Source of the DNA: Fimenecus sp051881415 | GTDB lineage: Bacteria; Bacillota; Clostridia; Oscillospirales; Acutalibacteraceae | Reading direction: 5' to 3' | Length of the DNA stretch: 9,660 nt | Assembly (NCBI GenBank): GCA_051881415.1 | Contig: JBJEPV010000110.1 | Location: 1-9,660, forward strand | In this document: one piece after another, positions 1 through 6,577 of the stretch | How positions within the stretch are numbered: the stretch's first letter is position 1 | How the letters are laid out: the number at the start of each line of letters is the position of its first letter | Program-made: the position numbers and the translations under genes | The notes under the pieces: model-generated | Told to the model about the DNA's origin: nothing | Database searches by the model: none | Seen by the model: only the letters and a program-made list of their open reading frames with translations

Positions 1-718
1 CAGACGGCGTGGCATCCGGGTGCGCGCGCAAAAATGCGTCCGCAGAACGGGATTCGTTCAAACGCCCGTTTTCAAGTGTCAAAACGCCCGTCAAATACGG
101 TAAAAGCGGTTGTATATTGTGTTCGGTTACAAGCACGGTCACGCCCAAGCTTTGATGCAAGCGCACGATTGCGCGCAACAACCGTTCTGCGCCGACCGCG
201 TCGAGCATGGCAAACGGCTCGTCCAAAAGCAACACACGCGGTGTGCCGACACAGGCGGCCGCCAAATTCACCAACTGCTTTTCCCCGCCTGACAGGGTTT
301 GTATTTTGCGGGTATACAAGTCCGAAATACCGAAAAAGCCGACGGTTTCGGCAATTTTCAGTTGGATTTGGGCCGACGGCAATCCCAAATTCTCGGGTAA
401 AAACGCCAATTCATTTTTTACATAGTCCGACACCTGCTGGGTATCGGGATTTTGCGCGGTGTAGGCAATTTCGCGTATGGAAGTCTCATATGGCAAATCC
501 GACAGCGGTTTTCCTCTGTAAAGGAGTTCGCCTTGTCGTTCGCCCTTTGGTGTGCATTCTGATTTCAAAAGGCGTAACAGCGTAGTTTTGCCGCTACCCG
601 AGGCGCCGTACAGCAAAACGAACGCGTTTTCAGGCACGGAAAACGAAATATTTTGTAAAGTCGGTGCTTGTGCGCCCGCATAGGTAAAGGTTAAATCCTT
701 TGCAGTATAAACTTCCAT
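1..718 (-). CDS. ecfA: ECF transporter ATP-binding protein (EcfA/CbiO/YkoD-type), 3' end beyond the window
   Basis: This is the ATPase of an energy-coupling-factor (ECF) importer, which hydrolyses ATP in the cytoplasm to power vitamin or metal uptake through EcfT and an S component. The 239 residues in the window form an almost complete ABC domain. I see Walker A GASGSGKT (38-45), a Q-loop TAQNPDTQ (87-94) much like the ECF-typical QNPDNQ, signature LSGGEKQ (142-148), Walker B VLLLDEP (162-168) and the switch histidine in TEHN (198-201). No stop occurs before base 1, so the C-terminus is missing and the protein could be a single cassette or a tandem one. The ATG at 718 is set by GGGAGG (+ strand 726-731) just upstream. 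Start and ribosome-binding site lie inside the end of ecfT (28-base overlap), suggesting coupled translation. It is the last gene visible in the B12-riboswitch operon. Confidence 0.9.
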   Translation of the reverse strand, partial: MEVYTAKDLTFTYAGAQAPTLQNISFSVPENAFVLLYGASGSGKTTLLRLLKSECTPKGERQGELLYRGKPLSDLPYETSIREIAYTAQNPDTQQVSDYVKNELAFLPENLGLPSAQIQLKIAETVGFFGISDLYTRKIQTLSGGEKQLVNLAAACVGTPRVLLLDEPFAMLDAVGAERLLRAIVRLHQSLGVTVLVTEHNIQPLLPYLTGVLTLENGRLNESRSADAFLRAHPDATPS

Positions 719-1554
719 TTGAGCACCTCCCACAGTTTACATACACACGGTACGGAACAGAAAAGCAATAACGGCAAATACCAAATTGCACCGTCTATAT
801 ATTGCGCGCCCGCAAAGCGCGGGTAAATAGCCGTTTTCAGCGGCGGCGAAAAGCAAGCGATAATCGCCGAGAGCGCCAACAGCATACAAACACCGTCTGC
901 CGCGTGCCACCGCACTTTCGGATTTTGCCGTTTCTGCGCACACAGCGCGCCGCGTGCTTTCATGGAAAGCGCTGTTTGAAACGCATCGTCAAACACCCAC
1001 GAAAACAGGGCGGACAGTCGCAAAATCAGCCCCGTAAAGCGGTGTGCCTTGTCCGCATTGACGGTATTTTCGGTGCGCATTTGGGTGTATTTCTCCAAGG
1101 TTTTCGGCACGAGCGCAAGCGAGAGGGAAACCACAAGCCCCAACCCCCGCGAAAACCGCGCAAGGAACGCATATACACGGTCGCAGTCCAAAAACAAACA
1201 ATAAAATGAAAACCACAGCACCGTGCTTGTAAATGCAAGTGCGGCGCATACGGCGTACAAAATTGCTTCCAGCGTAACCGCCGCGTCGCCAAGGTAAAAC
1301 AGCGCCGTCACGCCGTTGCGGTTAAACAGCAGATTGAATAAAACGAGCATACCGGCCATCGGGGCGCAAAAGCGCAGAAGCGACCGCAGTTCCCGCCCTT
1401 TGCCATATACAACATACGAAAGCACCGCCGTCACCGCAGAAATCCCCCCTGTAACGGGGTGTATCCGCAATGCGGCGGTCACCGTAACCGAGAGCATACA
1501 AACCAGCAAGGTATCTGTGCGCAGTTTATAAAAGAAGGTGCGGGAAGGTTCCAT
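691..1554 (-). CDS. ecfT: ECF transporter transmembrane subunit EcfT (CbiQ/YkoC-like)
   Basis: This is the membrane scaffold of an ECF importer, which passes ATPase movement to the substrate-binding S component. The 287 residues contain several hydrophobic segments (about 15-50, 62-77, 88-122, 135-150, 220-235 and 256-272). The motif SMKARGA (197-203) matches the conserved Ala-Arg-Gly coupling-helix signature of EcfT/CbiQ proteins. LLFNRNGVTALFYLG (74-88) resembles the NPLFNHRG segment common in this family. Length is normal for EcfT. The start codon shares one base with the upstream stop (TAATG at 1552-1556) and is preceded by a G-rich ribosome-binding site. The gene overlaps the ATPase by 28 bases. 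The operon and riboswitch suggest cobalamin, or less likely cobalt, as substrate; EcfT itself does not reveal the substrate. Confidence 0.88.
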   Translation of the reverse strand: MEPSRTFFYKLRTDTLLVCMLSVTVTAALRIHPVTGGISAVTAVLSYVVYGKGRELRSLLRFCAPMAGMLVLFNLLFNRNGVTALFYLGDAAVTLEAILYAVCAALAFTSTVLWFSFYCLFLDCDRVYAFLARFSRGLGLVVSLSLALVPKTLEKYTQMRTENTVNADKAHRFTGLILRLSALFSWVFDDAFQTALSMKARGALCAQKRQNPKVRWHAADGVCMLLALSAIIACFSPPLKTAIYPRFAGAQYIDGAIWYLPLLLFCSVPCVCKLWEVLKWKFILQRI

Positions 1555-2255
1555 TACACATCCCCCTTTGTGCAGGTATATGCAAATTCTACACGGTCGC
1601 CCGCCTTTAAGGTATAATATTTGCAGGAGACATTCGGCAACTCGCCGTTGACTTTATAAAGCCATCCGCTTTGCGCGCCGCAATCACGCTCGGAAAGTCC
1701 GCCTATACTTTTTACATAGCCGTCCGAGCCGATATTATATACGATTTTTTGCGCTTTTAAGCATCGCTTTAACACGGTCAGCACACTTTCCCCCGCCGTA
1801 AATTCGACGGCACCGTTGTCAAAATATACGCCGTTTTCGGGCACAACGCCCTGAAAATTCGGATTGTCCAAAATCCCGTACGCAATCGCATTGTGGCAAG
1901 TGACCGACAAAGAAACGGTTTGCGTTTGCGGCGTTTCGGTTTCCGCGGGCGTTTGCGGCACGGCAGGCACGGGTTCGGCGGGTGTCTGCGAGCCGGTTTG
2001 TATTGCGGCAGGTTGAGACTGTGCTGCGCTGTTTGCATTTTTGTCGTCTGTCGGTGCACCGTTCGGGTTTTCAGGCAGAACAAGTTCCCCTGCCGCCGTG
2101 CTTTCGGGCACGGGGGCAAGGGTGGTTTCCGCATTTTCCGAAACAGCAGAACTTTCGACCGTTTCGGACACGCTTTGTGCGCCTTCTTTTTGGCACGCAC
2201 AAAGGCAAAACAATAGGGCGGCAAGTACCGCACAGAAAATACGTTTACACTTCAT
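1554..2255 (-). CDS. Lipoprotein with C-terminal DUF4430 (transcobalamin beta-domain-like) domain
   Basis: This is a predicted extracellular lipoprotein of 233 residues. The N-terminus (MKCKR, a hydrophobic stretch, then LCAC at 18-21) is a lipobox with Cys21 as the lipidated residue. Residues 22 to about 115 form a low-complexity linker rich in Pro, Ala, Thr, Glu and Gln, suitable for crossing the cell wall. Residues about 116-233 are a DUF4430 domain, recognised by QSGWLYKVNGELPNVSC (195-211) and YTLKAGDRVEFAYT (214-227), the typical SGW-Y-VNGE-PNV and Y-L-GD-VE-YT signatures. DUF4430 is related to the C-terminal beta domain of transcobalamin and intrinsic factor. The gene overlaps the preceding toroid gene by 11 bases and touches ecfT by one, so it is part of the riboswitch operon. 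I infer a role in holding or handing over cobalamin at the membrane surface. The domain call is firm, the ligand is inference. Confidence 0.85.
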   Translation of the reverse strand: MKCKRIFCAVLAALLFCLCACQKEGAQSVSETVESSAVSENAETTLAPVPESTAAGELVLPENPNGAPTDDKNANSAAQSQPAAIQTGSQTPAEPVPAVPQTPAETETPQTQTVSLSVTCHNAIAYGILDNPNFQGVVPENGVYFDNGAVEFTAGESVLTVLKRCLKAQKIVYNIGSDGYVKSIGGLSERDCGAQSGWLYKVNGELPNVSCKYYTLKAGDRVEFAYTCTKGDV

Positions 2256-3381
2256 CTTTTTTGCGTGTCAGCAAGACTGCCGCCGCACCGACGGTCAGCA
2301 AAACCGCGCCGCCTGCAAACGGCGTACCGCCTGTTTTCGGAATCGAAACCGCAGTCTGTTCGCCGGATTGCGTCAGCATGGTTGTCGAGGGTGCAGTGGT
2401 GTCGGTGGGTTCTTCTGCGGGCTTTTCGTCATAGGTAAACACAGTCGGTTTGCCGTTTCTATATCGCTCGACTGCTTCAAGCGCCTGCATCACCTGATAG
2501 GTGGTTAAGGGGTCTTCGGCGTTCGCGTAATTCAGCGCGCCGCCGTTTTCACTAACAAATGCACAAAGTCCGTCCACAAGGGTGTTGCCGTTCACGGTAA
2601 AGTCGGCGGATTCGGGATTTTTCCCCCACGCGCAAAGCGCCAAAATCAACTGCGCGGTGGACTCGGCGCTCGGCGCACCGTAGGAAAGCACGGCACCCGT
2701 TTCACCTTGCTGTGCCAACAAATAGGCAAATGCGCGGTCTGCCGCGGCAGAAACTTCCGCGTTTTCCGCATACGGCGCGAGCGCCTGCAACGCCATGGCG
2801 GTGCTGTCGGGGTCGGTATAAATGCCGTAGCCGTACAAATCCTCCGAGCAGTAGCTCCAACCGCCGTCGGGCTGTTGACAAGCCAAAATCATTTCCACAA
2901 TTTCTGCGCGCGTGGCATCGTCAAACGAGAAATCCGCCTTAAAATCCATCGCAATCAGCGGGAATACAAGACTGCTCAAAAAGATTTGTGCAGAATAATC
3001 AACACCCGCAAGCGCTTCGAGCAAATCGTGCCCGCCGATGTTTTTCGCATCCAGCCCGCAGGCGGTCACACTCAAAATGATGCGCGCTATATCCGACGGA
3101 TACAAAGTGTCAAACGAATTTTGCACCGCCGCGTTGATGTAAGCAGGATATTCTTCCGGAATATCGCGGAAATCGCGTGCCAAGGTGAATACCGTCCAAT
3201 CCATCAGGCTGTCGGCAAAATCGGTTTCGGTGTAATCAAACTGCGTGTTTTCGGGATTTTGCAACCACGCGGCGATTTTGTCTTTTGCCCCTTTCACATC
3301 GGCGGCAAATACGGGTTGCGCGCACAGCGCAAAGACCAAGATAATCGCCGCAAGAGTTGCGGTCAGTTTTTTCAGTTTCAT
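2245..3381 (-). CDS. Secreted, sortase-anchored alpha-toroid protein (prenyltransferase/squalene-oxidase repeat; transcobalamin alpha-domain-like)
   Basis: This 378-residue cell-surface protein has a signal peptide (1-26, cleavage expected after VFA). Residues about 28-308 carry helical repeats of the terpenoid-cyclase/prenyltransferase alpha-alpha toroid: CQQPDGGWSY (168-177), TDPDSTAMALQALAPY (189-204), APSAESTAQLILALCAWG (236-253) and DPLTTYQVMQALEAVERY (290-307). Animal transcobalamin and intrinsic factor use this fold for their cobalamin-binding alpha domain. A Pro/Thr-rich linker follows, then a sorting signal: IPKTG (347-351, an LPXTG variant), a hydrophobic segment, and the basic tail RKKDEV. 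It is the first gene behind a B12 riboswitch and precedes the DUF4430 lipoprotein and ECF genes, which points to cobalamin capture rather than enzymatic prenyl chemistry. The start at 3381 is supported by a GAAAGGAA ribosome-binding site 8 bases upstream. Exact ligand and binding residues cannot be seen from sequence alone. Confidence 0.85.
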   Translation of the reverse strand: MKLKKLTATLAAIILVFALCAQPVFAADVKGAKDKIAAWLQNPENTQFDYTETDFADSLMDWTVFTLARDFRDIPEEYPAYINAAVQNSFDTLYPSDIARIILSVTACGLDAKNIGGHDLLEALAGVDYSAQIFLSSLVFPLIAMDFKADFSFDDATRAEIVEMILACQQPDGGWSYCSEDLYGYGIYTDPDSTAMALQALAPYAENAEVSAAADRAFAYLLAQQGETGAVLSYGAPSAESTAQLILALCAWGKNPESADFTVNGNTLVDGLCAFVSENGGALNYANAEDPLTTYQVMQALEAVERYRNGKPTVFTYDEKPAEEPTDTTAPSTTMLTQSGEQTAVSIPKTGGTPFAGGAVLLTVGAAAVLLTRKKDEV

Positions 3382-3453
3382 TTTTTTAGTTCCTTTCTTT
3401 TTTGTATTTTCGTGCGGGTAGTTGTTGTGCTTTCTGCATTCCTCCTTTTAGGC

Positions 3454-3486
3454 AAAAAAAGCGAGGCACCCATTTGGGAGCCTCGC
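3454..3486 (-). terminator. Rho-independent terminator in the riboswitch leader
   Basis: On the minus strand, GCGAGGC pairs with GCCTCGC (+ strand arms 3461-3467 and 3480-3486). After one T-T mismatch the stem continues with CCC/GGG around an AAAT loop. Seven T residues follow directly (3454-3460). It lies between the riboswitch and the first structural gene, so it is most likely the OFF-state terminator used when cobalamin is bound. It is oriented only for minus-strand transcription, as no T run follows on the plus strand. Confidence 0.9.
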
Positions 3487-3571
3487 CCGATGCACAACAA
3501 AAGAAAGGGATACATCCGTTTTAATTTGCTCTGCATACTTCTCTCCCACCGAAAGAATTTTTGCAACTTGC

Positions 3572-3738
3572 AAAGGCAGGTCTTCTGACTTCGCGCTCAA
3601 ACCGCAAAAGCCGCCTTCCCGAAAAATCAGTGGCATTTGGCTTTGCGTTACGCATTACAGCAGCGGGGGCTGTCACGGATTTACACCGTGTTCCCTTTTC
3701 ACCTCGGCAATGCGCAAAACGCATCCCGAGACACCTTT
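3572..3738 (-). promoter_or_regulatory. Cobalamin (B12) riboswitch
   Basis: Read on the minus strand, this 167-base leader holds the conserved blocks of the cobalamin aptamer in order. A P1 5' strand AAAGG..GTCT is followed by GGGAACACGGTGTAAATCCG, ACAGCCCCCGCTGCTGTAA (core 3655-3687), GCCACTG (3628-3634), GGGAAGGCGGC (3610-3620) and the B12 box AGTCAGAAGACCTGCC (3575-3590). The 3' end AGAC..CCTTT re-pairs with the 5' end to close P1. Aptamers of this family bind a cobalamin coenzyme and usually lower expression of transport or synthesis genes. With the terminator about 85 bases downstream, transcriptional attenuation is likely. It controls the toroid, DUF4430, EcfT and ATPase genes. Confidence 0.95.
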
Positions 3739-3748
3739 ACAATATATG

Positions 3749-3776
3749 ATTTTAAAAATTGTCACAGAATTCCGAA
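3749..3776 (-). promoter_or_regulatory. Possible sigma-A promoter for the riboswitch operon
   Basis: On the minus strand, TTCGGA (3771-3776) and TAAAAT (3749-3754) are separated by 16 bases. The -10 match is good and the -35 match is weak. It overlaps the stop codon of the upstream 941-residue redox gene and would start transcription just before the riboswitch P1 stem. Because only 13 bases separate that stop from the aptamer, a promoter must lie inside the redox gene's 3' end, or the leader is transcribed by read-through. Low confidence. Confidence 0.3.
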
Positions 3777-6577
3777 ACCGAAACGCTTTGGTCGTTGAAA
3801 AAGTATTTTCCGCCGCCGCGAATGATTTCTTTTTCTATTATAGCATCTTCTTTTTTGTTTGCAAGTGCAGGATATGCAGTTTGCAAATCTGCAAATACGG
3901 TTTCGGCAGATACAGCCTCGGTACCGCAAAGTGCGGCGAGTGCCGCGAGCGCGGTCGGGAGTTCTGACGAAATCGCCGCACGCTGTACGGCTTTCGTTTC
4001 GCCTTTTAAATAGGTACCGCTGTTCGCGGTAAAGGGCGCTGTGAAAATCTGCGCGTCTGCGAAATCCGCGTAGGCATTGGAGAGTAGAACGGTATATTCT
4101 GCCGTCACCGAAGCGGACTTTTTGCAGTCTGCAAGAATGGCAAGTTTTTCGCCTTTATATTCGGAAACGGGCGGGATCCCGAGCAGCTTCGCGCCGTCTT
4201 TTGCGGCGGAAAATTCCGTCATATCGGCATACACCGCGGGGAAATGCTGTTTTGCAAAATACAGTTCTTCCATCGTTGCCGTCGGACCGAGTACCACAAC
4301 CACGCTGTCACCGTATTTTTTGACTGTATCGGCAATTTCCGCAAGTTTTTCGGGGGGCACAGGCGGCAGTTGGTTGTTCGCCGAGAAAATGCCGAACCGC
4401 CCGCCTTTGCAAAGCAAGCCCTTGTCGCCCGCGGGGAGTGAACGCATCACGGTTTTGCCCACAAAACGCACATCGGTTTTGCAAAGTGCCGAACAGAAGT
4501 TACAAACGGACAAAACGCTGTTTTCCTTGACGGGCACGCGTTTGATAACCGGCTCTTTTTCACGCAATGCCCCTGTCGGACAAACGGTGACGCACTGCCC
4601 GCAGAACATACAGTTGCTTTCTTCCAGCGGCAAGCCGAATTCGGGACTGACGACTGTGTTGAAACCTCTGCCGATTAGCCCTAAATTGGTTTTGCCCATG
4701 GCCTCTTCACACACGCGCACGCAAAGACCGCACAAAATGCATTTGTCGGTATTGCGGGAAATGAGCGAATTGACATTTTCCTCGTTGCGCTGATGCTTTT
4801 CACCCGCAAACCGCGCGGGGTTGACATCGTATTGGTTGGCATAGGAAATCAATTTGCATTCGTAGTAATCGTGGCAACCGCATTCAAGGCACCGCATTGC
4901 CTCTTTCTTTGCCGCATCTTCGGAAAAGCCGAGCGAAACCTCTTTGAAATTGGTTTTGCGTTCTTCGGCAGACAGTTGCGGCATTTTGGCGCGCGGCGCT
5001 TTCGGGAATTTTTGGAAAAATTCGGGTGCCGGATTGCGCTCCACAAAATACGGTTTTTTATAGCGTGCCGCTTCGCCGTTTAAATAGCGGTCTACAATCA
5101 CCGATGCCTTTTGCGCCTCACCGATTGCGGCAATCGCAATCGACGCGCCGCGGTTGGTCATATCGCCCACGGCAAATATGCCTTCTACGGAAGTGCGGAA
5201 TGTTTCTTCATCGGCGGCAACGGTGTTGCGTTTGGTCGCCTCGACACTTTCAAAGCCTTCCAAATTCGGGTATTGCCCGATGGCCATAATCACGGTATCT
5301 AAGGGCAGTTCCTCGGTTGCACCCTCAATAGGCTCGGGGCGGCGTCTGCCGCTTTGGTCAGGCGCGCCGAGTTGCATTTTTTGCAGTACCGCAACCACTT
5401 TGCCGTTTTCCTCTCGGAAGGCAATCGGAGAAGTCAGATACTTAAACTGCACGCCCTCTTCTTCCGCTTCTAAAATTTCGACATCTTCGGCGGGCATTTC
5501 GTCACGCGTGCGGCGATAAATGACATACACATTTTCCGCACCCAAACGCACCGCCGTGCGGCAGGCATCCATTGCCGTGTTGCCGCCGCCGACGATTGCC
5601 ACGGTTTTGCCGATGTCGGCAGGTACGCCTAAGGCGACAGTACGCAAAAAGTCGATGCCGCCGAGCACTTTTTCGCTTTCTTCACCCGGTACGCGCATTT
5701 TACTGCTGTTCCAAGCGCCCGCCGCCAAAATCACGGCATCAAAGTCTTTTTGTAAGTCGGCAAGGGAAATATCTTGCCCGATTTTCACATTATTTTTAAG
5801 CGTTACACCCAGCGCTTCGATTTGCGCGATTTCACGGTCTAAAAGCGCTTTCGGCAAACGGTATTCGGGAATCCCGTAGCGAAGCATACCGCCCATTTTG
5901 GGCATGGCGTCAAACACGGTAACACTGTGCCCAAAGCGGCGCAGAAAATACGCCGCAGTCAGCCCCGCAGGGCCGCCGCCCACGACGGCAACGGTTTTGC
6001 CGCTGTCGGGCTCGACAGGCGGAACATACGGTGTCGCGCTCGCCATATCCATATCGGACGCAAATGCTTTTAAGTTTGCAATCGACACCGGCTCGTCCAC
6101 AAAGCGACGGCGGCACTCCTTTTCACAGGGGTGCGGGCACACTCTGCCGATAGAGGACGGCAACGGGATTTTGTCTTTAATCAGGCGCGTTGCCTCGTTG
6201 TATTCGCCGTTGGCAATTAAGCCGACATAGCCCTGGCAGTCGGTATTCGCGGGGCACGCTTTGGTGCAGGGTGCTTTACAGTCGCCGTCATGGTCGGACA
6301 AAAGCAGTTCGAGCGCAACTTTTCGCGCACGCACCACGCGGTCGGTATTTGTGTGCACCACCATACCGTCCGTCGCTTTTGTGGAGCAGGCGCGCAACAG
6401 TTTCGGCGTACCCTCAACTTCGACCACGCAAAGCCCGCACGCACCGTACAGTTCCACTCTGCCGTCATAGCAAAGGTTCGGAATTTTCAAATGGTTCTGT
6501 GTTGCCGCCGTGAGGAGCGTTGTCCCCTCCTCGACGGTCAATATATGATTATCAATGGTAATGGTAATTTGGCTCAT
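3752..6577 (-). CDS. Fused NuoG-type [2Fe-2S] / GltD-NfnB-type FAD-NAD(P) oxidoreductase / ferredoxin subunit (StnA-like)
   Basis: This is the large cytoplasmic subunit (941 residues) of a flavin and iron-sulfur electron-transfer complex. The domains in order are: a [2Fe-2S] domain with Cys36, 47, 50 and 64 (C-x10-C-x2-C-x13-C); a GltD-like cysteine-rich segment (about 99-155, CKAPCTKACPANTDCQGYV and GRVCPHPCEKEC); a FAD Rossmann motif GGGPAG (200-205); a second nucleotide fold GGGNTA (330-335) with YRRTRDEMP (354-362), typical of NADPH-binding GltD/NfnB proteins; FAD closing motif VGDM (470-473); RCLECGC (562-568); two [4Fe-4S] ferredoxin motifs (Cys613-623 and 656-666); and a Fe4S4 motif of the molybdopterin oxidoreductase family (Cys692, 695, 699, 723). 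The last 200 residues keep no recognisable molybdenum site. No hydrogenase H-cluster motifs are present. It follows the NuoF-like gene with a TGATG overlap. The best fit is the NADPH/ferredoxin side of a Stn-type bifurcating transhydrogenase. The domain calls are firm, the complex assignment is inference. Confidence 0.85.
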   Translation of the reverse strand: MSQITITIDNHILTVEEGTTLLTAATQNHLKIPNLCYDGRVELYGACGLCVVEVEGTPKLLRACSTKATDGMVVHTNTDRVVRARKVALELLLSDHDGDCKAPCTKACPANTDCQGYVGLIANGEYNEATRLIKDKIPLPSSIGRVCPHPCEKECRRRFVDEPVSIANLKAFASDMDMASATPYVPPVEPDSGKTVAVVGGGPAGLTAAYFLRRFGHSVTVFDAMPKMGGMLRYGIPEYRLPKALLDREIAQIEALGVTLKNNVKIGQDISLADLQKDFDAVILAAGAWNSSKMRVPGEESEKVLGGIDFLRTVALGVPADIGKTVAIVGGGNTAMDACRTAVRLGAENVYVIYRRTRDEMPAEDVEILEAEEEGVQFKYLTSPIAFREENGKVVAVLQKMQLGAPDQSGRRRPEPIEGATEELPLDTVIMAIGQYPNLEGFESVEATKRNTVAADEETFRTSVEGIFAVGDMTNRGASIAIAAIGEAQKASVIVDRYLNGEAARYKKPYFVERNPAPEFFQKFPKAPRAKMPQLSAEERKTNFKEVSLGFSEDAAKKEAMRCLECGCHDYYECKLISYANQYDVNPARFAGEKHQRNEENVNSLISRNTDKCILCGLCVRVCEEAMGKTNLGLIGRGFNTVVSPEFGLPLEESNCMFCGQCVTVCPTGALREKEPVIKRVPVKENSVLSVCNFCSALCKTDVRFVGKTVMRSLPAGDKGLLCKGGRFGIFSANNQLPPVPPEKLAEIADTVKKYGDSVVVVLGPTATMEELYFAKQHFPAVYADMTEFSAAKDGAKLLGIPPVSEYKGEKLAILADCKKSASVTAEYTVLLSNAYADFADAQIFTAPFTANSGTYLKGETKAVQRAAISSELPTALAALAALCGTEAVSAETVFADLQTAYPALANKKEDAIIEKEIIRGGGKYFFNDQSVSVSEFCDNF

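Noticed and set aside
34..585. Plus-strand open frame of 183 codons near the left edge
   Set aside because: The minus strand here encodes an intact ABC ATPase with all motifs in frame. The plus-strand product is Arg/Pro-rich noise.
2245..3381. Squalene-hopene cyclase or protein prenyltransferase enzyme
   Set aside because: The protein is secreted and wall-anchored and sits under a B12 riboswitch. I see no DxDD-type catalytic motif; only the toroid fold is shared.
2707..3588. Long plus-strand open frame (293 codons) opposite the toroid gene and its leader
   Set aside because: It runs antisense through a gene with clear signal peptide, repeats and sorting signal, and through the riboswitch. 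It has no recognisable motif and no good ribosome-binding site, so it is a shadow frame.
4077..4793. Plus-strand open frame of 238 codons opposite the StnA-like gene
   Set aside because: Antisense to iron-sulfur motifs that are clearly conserved on the minus strand. The Ser-rich product has no recognisable domain.
3752..6577. [FeFe]-hydrogenase catalytic subunit (HydA)
   Set aside because: The N-terminal [2Fe-2S] and ferredoxin motifs look similar, but the H-cluster cysteine motifs are absent and a GltD-like FAD/NADPH module is present instead.
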